A stretch of DNA of 64,000 nucleotides from Ectobacillus ponti (GTDB lineage: Bacteria; Bacillota; Bacilli; Bacillales; Bacillaceae_G): positions 124,001 through 188,000 of the forward strand of contig NZ_JANCLT010000003.1 of NCBI RefSeq assembly GCF_024294785.1, written 5' to 3'. The position numbers and the translations under genes were made by a program. The notes under the pieces are model-generated. The model searched no databases, had not been told where the DNA came from, and was given only the letters and a program-made list of their open reading frames with translations. Position 1 is the stretch's first letter. Each line of letters starts with the position of its first letter. Shown here one piece after another: positions 43,529 through 52,381 of this stretch.

Positions 43529-44335
43529 TTACAGGCGAAGCAAGTTCTCCAAGTAAACGGCCACTCCGTCATCTTGGTTGGAGAGGGTCACAGCGTTGGC
43601 GCGGCGCTTCAGCTCGTCAATACCGTTGCCCATGGCAATGCCGTGTCCGGCAAACTCAATCATTTCAAAGTCGTTATCCTCGTCGCCAAAGGCAACAACG
43701 CGCTCCTGTGGAATGCCATAGAAGTCGGCAACACGCTGCAGGCCGACTGCCTTGTTCATGCCGCTCTTGACAATCTCGACAATATGCCACGGCGCGGCCC
43801 AACGGCGGTGGTCAATGACTTCCGCATGCACATCGGTGAGATGCGCGCGGATGGACTCCACCTCATGCTCATGGGCATCAATCAGGAGGCACGTCGGCGC
43901 ATCCTCAAGAAGATGGAGGAGATCGCCTGTATAGACCTTCGGCGAACCGAATTGGAAAATATGCCGCATGCCTTCGTCAATCTCCCGCACATACACATCG
44001 TCAATGACTTCCGCATATATGTTTTTCACGCCAAAATCGGCACAGGCGCGGATAATGGTGTGCGCGGTCTCCAGCTCAAGCGGTGTGTGGTACGTGCCCC
44101 AGGACGGATCAAGCGGGTGATGGATATAGGCGCCGTTAAAATTAATGATGGGTGTATCTAAGCCCATTTCTTGATAATACATATAGCTTGCGCGGTACGG
44201 GCGTCCCGTGGAGATGACGACATGGTGCCCGAGCTGCCGGGCCCTCGCAATTGTGTTCTTGGTCCGTTCAGAAATGGTTTTTTGGTCTGTGAGCAGGGTG
44301 CCGTCCAAATCTACGGCGATGAGGTATTTTTCCAT
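43529..44335 (-). CDS. HAD-superfamily (Cof/YitU-type) phosphatase
   Basis: A 268-residue type IIB HAD enzyme. Motif I is VDLDGTLL, motif II ISTGRP, motif III the Lys in GMNKAVGL, and motif IV FGDEDNDFEM. The cap domain spans about residues 85-190. Such proteins dephosphorylate sugar phosphates or flavin precursors; B. subtilis YitU acts on the riboflavin intermediate ARPP. The context (yit-like genes) makes YitU the nearest comparison. Confidence 0.88.
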   Translation of the reverse strand: MEKYLIAVDLDGTLLTDQKTISERTKNTIARARQLGHHVVISTGRPYRASYMYYQEMGLDTPIINFNGAYIHHPLDPSWGTYHTPLELETAHTIIRACADFGVKNIYAEVIDDVYVREIDEGMRHIFQFGSPKVYTGDLLHLLEDAPTCLLIDAHEHEVESIRAHLTDVHAEVIDHRRWAAPWHIVEIVKSGMNKAVGLQRVADFYGIPQERVVAFGDEDNDFEMIEFAGHGIAMGNGIDELKRRANAVTLSNQDDGVAVYLENLLRL

Positions 44336-44489
44336 GGTATCCCCTTTCTTACCTGTTTGTTCCTATCTTACGACTTTGCGAAAAAGCTGTCTATATTAGG
44401 CTGTCAAGCGCAATGGATAAAAATTCAAAAAACTGTTTCGGTTTTTTGGAGAAATTGTGAAATGGGTTACAATCTCCCAGTGAAGCTTT

Positions 44490-44572
44490 TATAATAAGCA
44501 TTGTAATCTTCTCGTATAAGTTGTTTGACTCTCCTTTGTGGCTGGCCTCCTTGTGGGTCAGTTCTTTTTTTA
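44490..44572 (+). ncRNA. Candidate ~70-nt RNA with terminator and two anti-SD motifs
   Basis: TTACAA (44467-44472), 17 bases, TATAAT (44490-44495) predict a start near 44502. A hairpin CTGGCC/GGGTCAG (44542-44561) followed by TTCTTTTTTT ends it near 44571. No reading frame with a ribosome site lies inside. It contains CTCCTTTGTGG and CCTCCTTGTGG, complementary to Shine-Dalgarno sequences. It is either a small regulatory RNA or an attenuated leader of the next gene. Confidence 0.45.
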
Positions 44573-44624
44573 TGTATATGTGTAACATAAGCGAATATGA
44601 TGAGCCTGTACAGGAGGGATCCGG

Positions 44625-44963
44625 ATGAAGCAAAAGGTTGTTCTGCTTGGTTCAAATGTGATCGGAAAAGGAAATGAGGCGCTTGGCGAAGTGATTTTGG
44701 AGACATTTTTCACCCTGCTGAAGCAGCAGGAGCAGGTGCCGTATGCGGTATTTTGCATGAACAGTGGTGTGCTCGCCATGACAGAGCAGTCGCTTGTCCA
44801 TGTGCATCTGCAGGAGCTGGAGAGACGCGGCACAAGAATGCTGGCATGTAAAACCTGTGCCGAGGCATATGAGGTAGCGGATGCTCTTGCGGTGGGCGAA
44901 ATCGGCACCATGCAGGATTTTGTGAAGCTGGCAAGCGAGTTTGAGGTGCTGACGATTTCCTAA
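44625..44963 (+). CDS. DsrE-like protein resembling the YedF C-terminal domain
   Basis: A 112-residue alpha/beta protein. KVVLLGSNVIGKGNEALGEVILETFFTLL and FCMNSGVLAMTEQS resemble the C-terminal DsrE-like half of YedF (SirA-like/selenium-metabolism) proteins. CKTCAEAY holds two cysteines where YedF has its CGTC. LAVGEIGTM is also shared. The N-terminal TusA-like domain of YedF is missing here. A role in sulfur or redox transfer is likely but not proven. GGAGGG precedes the ATG. Confidence 0.7.
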   Translation: MKQKVVLLGSNVIGKGNEALGEVILETFFTLLKQQEQVPYAVFCMNSGVLAMTEQSLVHVHLQELERRGTRMLACKTCAEAYEVADALAVGEIGTMQDFVKLASEFEVLTIS

Positions 44964-45035
44964 ACATAACAGGGGAATGGAGGCGCAACCGGTACATACT
45001 ATAGATGCAGCAACCATGAGAAGGGGGCCAACAGC

Positions 45036-45221
45036 ATGGGACAAAATCATCAGTTCAAGCCTGGGCAAAAAGCGCCTAACAGTGGAGTATATGTGGAAAT
45101 CGGCGAAACAGGAAGCGGCGTGCGCGACCCGAAATCCATCCGCCTGCATGCCGGGGACAGATTTCCGGAAACAACAAATGATGATCGTGTCTGGACGAAG
45201 AAACCAAAGTTCGGGCATTGA
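45036..45221 (+). CDS. yjzC: YjzC-like small protein
   Basis: 61 residues opening MGQNHQFKPGQKAPNSGVYV, with a conserved EIGETGSGVRDPKSI and GDRFPETT. This is the YjzC family, hydrophilic and of unknown function. It precedes clpB and is closed by its own terminator. AAGGGGG lies eight bases before the ATG. Confidence 0.9.
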   Translation: MGQNHQFKPGQKAPNSGVYVEIGETGSGVRDPKSIRLHAGDRFPETTNDDRVWTKKPKFGH

Positions 45222-45226
45222 GAAGG

Positions 45227-45260
45227 GAGCTGTCCTCTGGTAAAGGGGGCAGCTTTTTTG
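45227..45260 (+). terminator. yjzC terminator
   Basis: GAGCTGTCC pairs with GGGCAGCT; TTTTTT follows. The clpB promoter begins in its tail. Confidence 0.8.
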
Positions 45261-45292
45261 TATAATATACATAAAGGTCAATAAAGGTCAAA
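45261..45292 (+). promoter_or_regulatory. clpB promoter with CtsR box
   Basis: TATAAT (45261-45266) is followed by GGTCAAT-AAA-GGTCAAA (45276-45292). This heptad direct repeat spaced by three is the CtsR operator. It covers the expected start point, so CtsR would repress clpB until heat or misfolding stress. Confidence 0.88.
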
Positions 45293-45305
45293 AGGAGGCT
45301 TTCAT

Positions 45306-47900
45306 ATGGATTTGAATCGGATGACGGAAAAGCTGCAGCAGGCGATACTTGCGGCGCAATCGATGGCAGCCGCTCATTTCCACCAGGAGGTTGACAGCAT
45401 CCATGTGCTGGCGGCGCTGCTGGAGCAGGAGGGCGGCCTCGCGGGACGAATTTTGCAGAAGCTGCAGGTGGATACAGAGCGCTTTTCACAGGAGGTGCAG
45501 CGGTTGCTTGGCAAGCGGCCGCAGGTGCGTGGCGGCGGTGCGGAAGCCGGCAAGGTATATGTGACTGCCGGCCTGCAGCAGCTGTTTGTCCGGGCGGAGG
45601 AGGAAGCGAAGCGGCTGAAGGATGATTACATGTCCGTGGAGCATATGCTGCTGGCGTTCACAGAGGAAAAGAGCGAGCTGGGCCGGCTGCTGGGGCAGTT
45701 CGGCGTACAGCGCGAACCGCTTTTGAAGGCATTACTGGAGGTAAGGGGGCATCAGCGCGTGACAAGCCAAAATCCGGAAGGAACCTATGAAGCATTACAG
45801 AAATACGGACGTGATCTTGTGGCAGAGGCGCGTCTCGGCAAGATTGATCCGGTGGTGGGGCGCGACAGCGAAATTCGCCGCGTCATCCGCATTTTGTCGC
45901 GGAAAACGAAAAACAATCCGGTGCTGATCGGGGAACCCGGCGTCGGCAAAACGGCGATTGTCGAGGGCTTGGCGCAGCGCATCGTGCGCAGAGATGTGCC
46001 GGAAGGCCTCAAGGATAAAACGATTTTTTCATTGGACATGAGCGCCCTTGTCGCCGGCGCGAAATTCCGCGGCGAGTTCGAGGAGCGGCTGCAGGCCGTG
46101 CTGAAGGAAATTAAAGAGAGCGAAGGGCGCATTCTTTTGTTCATTGACGAGCTGCATACGATTGTCGGCGCCGGGAAAGCGGAAGGGGCCATGGATGCCG
46201 GCAACATGCTGAAGCCGATGCTCGCGCGCGGCGAGCTGCACTGCATCGGTGCGACCACGCTGGATGAATACCGCAAGTATATTGAGAAGGACCCGGCGCT
46301 TGAACGCCGCTTTCAGCAGGTGCTGGTCGAGGAGCCGACGGTTCTGGATACGATCTCGATCCTGCGCGGCTTGAAGGAGCGCTTTGAAATCCACCATGGC
46401 GTGAACATTCATGACCGGGCGCTGGTGGCAGCCGCCACGCTGTCCGACCGTTACATTTCTGACCGCTTTCTGCCGGATAAGGCGATCGACCTTGTGGATG
46501 AGGCATGTGCGACAATCCGCACCGAAATTGACTCCATGCCGACAGAATTGGATGAAGTCATGCGCCGGATGATGCAGCTGGAAATTGAGGATGCCGCGCT
46601 GCGCAAGGAAACGGATGAGCGGAGCCGGGAGCGGCTGGCGGCCTTGCAGCGGGAGCTGGCGGATTTGAAAGAAACGACAGCAACGATGCGGGCGCAGTGG
46701 CAGAGTGAGAAGGAAGAGATTCAACGGGTGCGCGGCTTGCGTGAGCGGCTCGAACGCCTGCGCCATGAGCTGGAGAAAGCGGAGGGCGACTATGACCTGA
46801 ACCGGGCGGCAGAGCTGCGCCACGGTCGCATTCCGGCGCTGGAAAAGGAGCTGAAGGCTGCAGAGGCGGAGACAGCTGCCAAGCAGCAGGAAGGGCGTTT
46901 ATTGCGCGAGGAAGTGACGGAGGAGGAAATTGCCGGCATTGTGGCGCGCTGGACAGGCATTCCGATTACCAAGCTGGTAGAAGGCGAACGGGAAAAGCTG
47001 CTGCGGCTGGAAAGCATCCTGGCTGAGCGTGTCATCGGCCAGGAGGAGGCGGTGCAGCTTGTGTCTGATGCCGTCCTGCGGGCGCGCGCCGGCATTCAGG
47101 ACCCGAACCGGCCAATCGGCTCCTTCCTCTTCCTCGGTCCGACCGGCGTCGGCAAGACAGAGCTGGCAAAAACATTGGCGCAGGCTCTGTTTGACAGTGA
47201 GGAGCAGATAATCCGGATTGATATGTCCGAGTACATGGAAAAGCACGCTGTATCACGCTTAATCGGGGCGCCTCCGGGCTACGTCGGCTATGAGGAAGGC
47301 GGACAGCTGACAGAAGCCGTGCGCCGCAAGCCGTATTCCGTCATTTTGCTCGATGAAGTTGAAAAAGCGCATCCGGAAGTATTCAACGTGCTGCTGCAGA
47401 TGCTGGATGACGGACGGGTGACGGACTCCCAGGGCCGGACGGTCGATTTCAAAAATACCGTTGTCATTATGACCTCCAACATCGGCTCGCACTACCTGCT
47501 GGACGGCGTCGAGGCGGACGGCAGCATTGCCGAGTCTGCACGAAGCTCTGTCATGGCGCAGCTGCGCAGCCACTTCCGGCCGGAGTTTCTGAACCGGGTG
47601 GATGAGATCATCCTGTTCAAGCCGCTGACGCAAAGCGAAATTGTCGGCATCGTCGGCAAAATGGTGCGCGGCCTGCAGGAGCGGCTGGCGGAGCGGCAGA
47701 TTCAGCTGCAGCTGACGGATGCGGCAAAGGCATTCCTCGCTTCGGCCGGCTTTGACCCGGCTTACGGGGCGCGCCCGCTGAAGCGCTACATCCAGCGCCA
47801 CGTGGAAACGAAGCTGGCCCGGGCCATCATTGCCGGACACATTCACGATAACAGCACGGTAACAGTGGATGTCCGGGACGGAGAGCTTGTTGTGGTTTGA
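45306..47900 (+). CDS. clpB: ATP-dependent disaggregase ClpB
   Basis: An 864-residue Hsp100 chaperone, full length. The N domain spans 1-150. AAA-1 has the Walker [10 protein letters not shown] and Walker [11 protein letters not shown]. The coiled-coil M domain spans about 410-525. AAA-2 has [15 protein letters not shown] and [12 protein letters not shown]. It works with DnaK to pull proteins from aggregates. The conserved pore loops [13 protein letters not shown] and [17 protein letters not shown] are intact. AAAAGGAGG precedes the ATG, and a CtsR box controls it. Confidence 0.97.
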   Translation: MDLNRMTEKLQQAILAAQSMAAAHFHQEVDSIHVLAALLEQEGGLAGRILQKLQVDTERFSQEVQRLLGKRPQVRGGGAEAGKVYVTAGLQQLFVRAEEEAKRLKDDYMSVEHMLLAFTEEKSELGRLLGQFGVQREPLLKALLEVRGHQRVTSQNPEGTYEALQKYGRDLVAEARLGKIDPVVGRDSEIRRVIRILSRKTKNNPVLIGEPGVGKTAIVEGLAQRIVRRDVPEGLKDKTIFSLDMSALVAGAKFRGEFEERLQAVLKEIKESEGRILLFIDELHTIVGAGKAEGAMDAGNMLKPMLARGELHCIGATTLDEYRKYIEKDPALERRFQQVLVEEPTVLDTISILRGLKERFEIHHGVNIHDRALVAAATLSDRYISDRFLPDKAIDLVDEACATIRTEIDSMPTELDEVMRRMMQLEIEDAALRKETDERSRERLAALQRELADLKETTATMRAQWQSEKEEIQRVRGLRERLERLRHELEKAEGDYDLNRAAELRHGRIPALEKELKAAEAETAAKQQEGRLLREEVTEEEIAGIVARWTGIPITKLVEGEREKLLRLESILAERVIGQEEAVQLVSDAVLRARAGIQDPNRPIGSFLFLGPTGVGKTELAKTLAQALFDSEEQIIRIDMSEYMEKHAVSRLIGAPPGYVGYEEGGQLTEAVRRKPYSVILLDEVEKAHPEVFNVLLQMLDDGRVTDSQGRTVDFKNTVVIMTSNIGSHYLLDGVEADGSIAESARSSVMAQLRSHFRPEFLNRVDEIILFKPLTQSEIVGIVGKMVRGLQERLAERQIQLQLTDAAKAFLASAGFDPAYGARPLKRYIQRHVETKLARAIIAGHIHDNSTVTVDVRDGELVVV

Positions 47901-47924
47901 CCCTGCCTCGGCAGGGTCTTTTTA
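47899..47924 (+). terminator. clpB terminator
   Basis: GACCCTGCC and GGCAGGGTC form a stem with a two-base gap, followed by T5; it overlaps the stop codon. Confidence 0.9.
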
Positions 47925-47973
47925 TGCCTGCATCTGCTACAATAGAGGACAGGCAAACACTGGGGGTGGGCGG

Positions 47974-49317
47974 ATGAACGGGGAGCTTCGGCATCTGGGG
48001 GAGTATGAAAACGTGCTCGTCACGGATCAGCATGGCACCATTATTTTTTATGACCTGGCGGATTTGAACGTATTAAAGGAAATCGGGCTGCGTCCGGAGG
48101 AATTTATGGATCAGCCTGTAACGGCCATGTATCAAAATTTGACCATGGAAAACAGCACCATTATGAGCGTGCTGAGAACGGGACAGGCTGTGTGCAACAC
48201 GAGGCAGGAGCTGATGACCAAAAGCGGGGATGTGTTTGTGCTGACAGGCTCCACCTACCCGATTATCGCGGACGGCGCCACCATCGGTGCCATCGAATTT
48301 TCCAAGCATTACTACGAGAAGGATAATATCCAATCTCTCAATAAGCGTGCCGTGCACAAGGTATACCGGAAGAACAATACAGTGTATACAATACAGGACT
48401 TGATTACAACGAACCCGGCCATGCTTGCCATCAAGCGAAAAATAGAAAGAGTCGCGCCGGCAAATTCAAATGTGCTGCTTGTCGGCAGAACAGGCACAGG
48501 CAAGGAAATCGTCGCTCAGTCCATCCATAATCTGAGCGGCAGATTCAATAGCCCGTTCGTTTCCTTAAACTGCGGAGCGGTTCCGCCAAACCTCTTGGAG
48601 AGTGTGCTGTTCGGCACAGTCAAGGGAAGCTTTACCGGTGCAGTGGATAAAAAGGGACTGTTTGAAGAGGCGGATGGCGGCACGCTGTTTTTGGATGAAA
48701 TCAACTCCATGGAGTATTTCCTGCAGGTGAAGCTGCTGAAGGCGATTGAGGAAAAAACGATCTGGCGGGTGGGCGGCGGCCGGCCGGTTCATGTGAATGT
48801 CCGGATTCTCGCGGCGGTGAATGAAGACCCGGAGCTGCTGATGGCGGAAAAACGGATGCGCGAGGATTTGTATTACCGCCTGAGTGTGGTGCAGCTGGAT
48901 TTGCCGGAGCTGCGGGAGCGGCCGGAGGATATTGAGCTTTTGCTTTGGCATTATATTCATTTTTATAACAGCAGCATGAATATGCAGATCGAGAGCGTGC
49001 AGCCTGAGGTGCTGGCATGCCTGCAGCAGTACCATTGGCCGGGAAATATCCGTGAGTTGCGGAATGCGGTCGAGACCGCATATCACAACGTTTCCTCTCA
49101 TGAAATGACGCTGGAAGACCTTCCGCGCCGCATCAGGGAGTCGCGCCAAGAGACGGCATGCCCGCCAGCGACACTGAAGGAGGCTGTGGAGCAATATGAA
49201 ATGCAGCTTGTACAGCAGGAATGGCACCGGTCGGGCGGAAAGCTGACACTGGCGGCAGAGCAGCTCGGCATTTCCAAGCAGCTGCTGAAGTATAAAATAG
49301 ATAAATACGGACTGTAA
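47974..49317 (+). CDS. Sigma-54 enhancer-binding regulator, RocR-like
   Basis: A 447-residue activator of sigma-54 (SigL) RNA polymerase. A PAS-type sensor spans residues 10-125 (ENVLVTDQHGTIIFYDLADL, GSTYPIIADGATIGAIEFSK). The AAA+ domain has the Walker A VGRTGTGKE and Walker B GGTLFLDEINS. The sigma-54 loop reads GSFTGA instead of the usual GAFTGA. WPGNIRELRNAVE and a Fis-type HTH (KLTLAAEQLGISKQLLKYKI) complete it. It precedes two sigma-54 promoters driving amino-acid catabolism and is probably their activator. Confidence 0.9.
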   Translation: MNGELRHLGEYENVLVTDQHGTIIFYDLADLNVLKEIGLRPEEFMDQPVTAMYQNLTMENSTIMSVLRTGQAVCNTRQELMTKSGDVFVLTGSTYPIIADGATIGAIEFSKHYYEKDNIQSLNKRAVHKVYRKNNTVYTIQDLITTNPAMLAIKRKIERVAPANSNVLLVGRTGTGKEIVAQSIHNLSGRFNSPFVSLNCGAVPPNLLESVLFGTVKGSFTGAVDKKGLFEEADGGTLFLDEINSMEYFLQVKLLKAIEEKTIWRVGGGRPVHVNVRILAAVNEDPELLMAEKRMREDLYYRLSVVQLDLPELRERPEDIELLLWHYIHFYNSSMNMQIESVQPEVLACLQQYHWPGNIRELRNAVETAYHNVSSHEMTLEDLPRRIRESRQETACPPATLKEAVEQYEMQLVQQEWHRSGGKLTLAAEQLGISKQLLKYKIDKYGL

Positions 49318-49343
49318 AAGATCCTTTGCGAAGGATCTTTTTT
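49316..49343 (+). terminator. Terminator of the RocR-like gene
   Basis: AAGATCCTT and AAGGATCTT form a stem with loop TGCG, followed by T5. Confidence 0.9.
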
Positions 49344-49345
49344 AC

Positions 49346-49371
49346 ATATTGTCAAAAAAATTTTACAATAT
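49346..49371 (+). promoter_or_regulatory. Candidate enhancer site of the permease operon
   Basis: ATATTGT and ACAATAT form an inverted repeat across 12 bases, about 60-85 bases before the -24 element. It could be an activator site. It is AT-rich, so chance is not excluded. Confidence 0.35.
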
Positions 49372-49428
49372 CCTGCGTCCGGCATAAGGAAAAGCCTGTG
49401 AAAGCTGATATGTGACAGTTCTGACAAC

Positions 49429-49444
49429 TTGGCATGAAACTTGC
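49429..49444 (+). promoter_or_regulatory. Sigma-54 (-24/-12) promoter of the permease operon
   Basis: TTGGCATGAAACTTGC has GG and GC exactly ten bases apart, with TTGGCA and TTGC matching the sigma-54 consensus. It lies about 107 bases upstream of the permease start. Confidence 0.85.
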
Positions 49445-49460
49445 TTTATAGGTAGATGTG

Positions 49461-49524
49461 GCGTTTGTCCCACAGGCCGACTAAAGCACTTATATTATCT
49501 GTCAATGTGCTGCTGGGACAAAGC
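49461..49524 (+). other. Inverted-repeat element in the leader of the permease mRNA
   Basis: TTTGTCCCA (49464-49472) and TGGGACAAA (49514-49522) enclose a second pair AGCAC (49485-49489) and GTGCT (49507-49511). The element lies between the expected start point and the coding region. It could be a downstream activator site or a structured leader. Confidence 0.5.
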
Positions 49525-49550
49525 CATTATGAGAGGAGGAGAGAGAAGCT

Positions 49551-51002
49551 ATGGAGCAACAACATTATGATTTACAACGCGGACTGAAGCGCCGCCACAT
49601 TACCATGATTTCCATCGGCGGCACCATCGGGACAGGCCTGTTTTTGGCTTCCGGCAACGTTGTGTCCAAGGCAGGCGCCTTGGGCGGACCGATTGCGTAT
49701 CTTGCAATCGGCATTCTTGTGTATGTACTGATGAAGGGGCTTGGCGAAATGTCCACCTTCATGCCGGTATCCGGTGCATACACCACGTATTCCGGCTTGT
49801 TTGTGCACCCTGTGCTGGGATTTATGGTCGGGTGGAACCTATGCATTAACGGTTTCCTTGGTCTTGGCGCGGAAATTGTGGGCGGTGCGATGATTCTCAA
49901 TCAATTTTTCCCAGCTATATCTCCAGGCATCTTTTGTGTCATTCTCTCCCTGATTATTCTGGGACTGAACATGATTGATGTGAAATCGTATGGAGAAGCG
50001 GAATATTGGTTTGCCGGCATTAAGGTCATTGCAATTATTGTGTTCCTCATTGTTGGTGTGCTTGTCCTGTTTGGCATCGTCGGCAAGCAAGGCTTTATCG
50101 GGCTGTCCAACTGGAATGGCGCCTCTATGTTCCCGAATGGATTCTCGGCAGTGGTGCTGATGATGACGGGAGTGGTCTGGTCATATCTCGGGATTGAAAC
50201 CGTTGTGACGGCAGCAGGAGAAGCGGAGGAACCGCAGAAAAACATTCCAAGAGCGATCAACACCATCTTTTTCCGTATTTTGCTGCTCTATGTCGGCTCC
50301 GTTACCGTGATGGGGTTGGTCGTGCCGTATCAAAATGTAAGTGTCCTGACAAACGGCTATGCCGGCTTGTTCAGTCTCGCCGGCATTCCGGGTGCGGCGG
50401 TCGTGATGAACATAGTCATCTTGACATCTTTAGCATCGGCGGCAAATTCCGTGGTGTATGCCCTGAGCCGGACGCTTGTGGCTATGTCGAAGGAACGTAA
50501 AGCGCCGAAGGCTTTGGCGAAGGTAAACAAGCGCGGCATTCCGACAAATGCTGTGCTTCTTACGCTGGTGCTCGGGCAGGTGTCCCTCATTACAAACTTC
50601 GTTTCGCCGGATAAGGTGTTCGTCTGGCTCGTTTCGATTGCCGGCTTTAACACCTTGCTTGGCTGGTTCGGCAGCTTCCTCGCCCATTACCGCTTCCGCA
50701 AGTGGCTGACAGCGAATGGCGGCGCTGTGGAGAAGCTGAAGTTCAAAATGGGGGCATATCCGCTTCCGACCATCCTCTGTCTTGTTGCGTTGGCGGCCAT
50801 CGCAGCTTATACGGCCTACAGCCCGGATACAAGATTTTCCTTCTATATCGGCGCTCCCATGCTCGTATTATATTTCCTGATTGGCGCTTATCTGCATGCC
50901 AAGGGAAGGCTGCGCGAGCCGGAGTACCGTCCGTTTTTGGAGGCTCATATAGCAGAGGGGGAACAGCCGGCCCGCCTTGCAGCCGGCGACCTATCAAACT
51001 AG
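49551..51002 (+). CDS. Amino-acid permease, APC superfamily (AAT type)
   Basis: A 483-residue transporter with twelve helices. The first helix region reads QRGLKRRHITMISIGGTIGTGLFLASG, the family's substrate-site motif. GVVWSYLGIETVVTAAGEAEEPQKNIPRAI and ALSRTLVAMSKERKAPKALAKVNKRGIP are typical of AAT permeases such as RocE/RocC. It is led by a sigma-54 promoter and followed 18 bases later by an M20 hydrolase. That suggests uptake of an amino acid or its acyl derivative as nutrient. The exact substrate is unknown. Confidence 0.92.
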   Translation: MEQQHYDLQRGLKRRHITMISIGGTIGTGLFLASGNVVSKAGALGGPIAYLAIGILVYVLMKGLGEMSTFMPVSGAYTTYSGLFVHPVLGFMVGWNLCINGFLGLGAEIVGGAMILNQFFPAISPGIFCVILSLIILGLNMIDVKSYGEAEYWFAGIKVIAIIVFLIVGVLVLFGIVGKQGFIGLSNWNGASMFPNGFSAVVLMMTGVVWSYLGIETVVTAAGEAEEPQKNIPRAINTIFFRILLLYVGSVTVMGLVVPYQNVSVLTNGYAGLFSLAGIPGAAVVMNIVILTSLASAANSVVYALSRTLVAMSKERKAPKALAKVNKRGIPTNAVLLTLVLGQVSLITNFVSPDKVFVWLVSIAGFNTLLGWFGSFLAHYRFRKWLTANGGAVEKLKFKMGAYPLPTILCLVALAAIAAYTAYSPDTRFSFYIGAPMLVLYFLIGAYLHAKGRLREPEYRPFLEAHIAEGEQPARLAAGDLSN

Positions 51003-51020
51003 CAAAAGGAGAGCAGACAA

Positions 51021-52136
51021 TTGAACAAGAACAATTTGGAACTGGCAGTCCGGCTGCGCCATGAGCTGCATGCGCACCCGGAGCTGTCCAATTACGAGAT
51101 ATGGACGAAGCAGCGACTGATGGATTTTCTAAAGGAGCATACCCATTTGGAGCTTGTGGACCGGGGCCGCTGGTTTTACGCGGTCTACCGCTCCGTAATC
51201 GGAAGACGGAACATTGCCTTCCGGGCAGATTTTGATGCGCTGCCGATGGAGGAAATGCTGGATTTGCCGTATGCCTCGCAAATTCCCGGGGTTTCCCATA
51301 AATGCGGCCACGACGGGCATTCGGCAGCCCTGTGCGCCTTTGCTTTGGAGCTGGAGCAAAACGGGTGTGACAACAACATCTTTTTTTTGTTCCAGCATGC
51401 CGAGGAAACCGGCGACGGTGCAGCAGAATGCGCGGTATTTATTGGGGAAAATGAGATTGAAGAGATTTTTGCCTGGCATAATATGAGCGGCTCCCAGGAG
51501 AATGCGGTATACGTCATTGACGGCACGGCGCATTATGCCTCCAAAGGGATGACCATTCATATGGAGGGGGTGCCCGCCCACGCGAGCGAGCCGGAGAAGG
51601 GCATCAATCCCGCCTTTGCTTTTGCAAAAGTGATAGATGCCGTTCCGGAGCTTATCAGTTCTTCAGATTACAAGGGGCAGGTGCTGTGCACGGTCGTTCA
51701 CGTGGACATTGGCGGGAAGTCGTTTGGGCTCAGCGCCAGCAAAGGGGATTTGCGCCTCACGCTGCGCGGCCGTTATGAAGAAGAGCTGAAGCAGCTGCAG
51801 GAAAAGATAGAGGAGCTGGCAGCGGCGGAAGCAGGGCGGTATGGACTGCAGCTTCATTTTGCCTATCAGGATGAGTTCCCGGAAACCGCAAACGACAAGG
51901 AAAGCTCGGATAAAATCCGCCGGGTTTGCCGGGAAAAGGGCATTCCGCTGCTTGAGCTGTCTGAGCCGTTCCGCGGCTCTGAGGACTTCGGCCACTATAC
52001 GAAGCTGACCAAGGGTGCGTATACGTATGTCGGCAACGGCGAGAACTATCCGCACCTGCACAGCTATGCGTTTGATTTTAACGATAACATTATCGAGACA
52101 GCTGTAGAGCTGCTGAAGGGATTGGCTGAGACATAA
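51021..52136 (+). CDS. M20-family amidohydrolase
   Basis: A 371-residue zinc hydrolase. Metal-site blocks are SHKCGHDGHSAAL, FQHAEETGDGAAE and SEDFGHY near the C terminus. The dimerisation domain lies about residues 175-285. M20D members deacylate N-acyl amino acids or hippurate. TTG at 51021 is the start: AAGGAG lies nine bases before it. It shares the permease transcript, so it probably processes what the permease brings in. Confidence 0.88.
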   Translation: MNKNNLELAVRLRHELHAHPELSNYEIWTKQRLMDFLKEHTHLELVDRGRWFYAVYRSVIGRRNIAFRADFDALPMEEMLDLPYASQIPGVSHKCGHDGHSAALCAFALELEQNGCDNNIFFLFQHAEETGDGAAECAVFIGENEIEEIFAWHNMSGSQENAVYVIDGTAHYASKGMTIHMEGVPAHASEPEKGINPAFAFAKVIDAVPELISSSDYKGQVLCTVVHVDIGGKSFGLSASKGDLRLTLRGRYEEELKQLQEKIEELAAAEAGRYGLQLHFAYQDEFPETANDKESSDKIRRVCREKGIPLLELSEPFRGSEDFGHYTKLTKGAYTYVGNGENYPHLHSYAFDFNDNIIETAVELLKGLAET

Positions 52137-52139
52137 GGG

Positions 52140-52166
52140 GTGCCGCATTGTGCGGCACTTTTTTTA
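52140..52166 (+). terminator. Terminator of the permease-hydrolase operon
   Basis: GTGCCGCA and TGCGGCAC form a perfect stem, followed by T7. Confidence 0.92.
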
Positions 52167-52200
52167 TGGCAAAGCTGCAGATGTTATTGAAAACGAGAGT

Positions 52201-52258
52201 GCAAAATATATTTGCGTATATCTGCAAATTTTATCCATTGAAAGCAAAATAATTTTGC
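52201..52258 (+). promoter_or_regulatory. Paired enhancer-like palindromes upstream of glutamate dehydrogenase
   Basis: GCAAAATATATTTGC (52201-52215) and GCAAAATAATTTTGC (52244-52258) are both followed by GTATA. Their centres are 43 bases apart, about four helical turns. The second is a perfect palindrome. They lie 45-100 bases before the -24 element, the usual place for sigma-54 activator sites. Confidence 0.7.
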
Positions 52259-52298
52259 GTATAAGGTCTCTTTTTGCGATAAAACCGCACTTTGAAGA

Positions 52299-52315
52299 TT
52301 GGTACACTTATTGCA
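52299..52315 (+). promoter_or_regulatory. Sigma-54 (-24/-12) promoter of glutamate dehydrogenase
   Basis: TTGGTACACTTATTGCA has GG (52301) and GC (52313) ten bases apart. It lies 67 bases before the start codon. Confidence 0.8.
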
Positions 52316-52381
52316 ACATAAGAAAGGTGAAAAAGGCGGCTATGCGGGAAAGCTGGCGGCGCCATAGAGAGGGGTATACAG

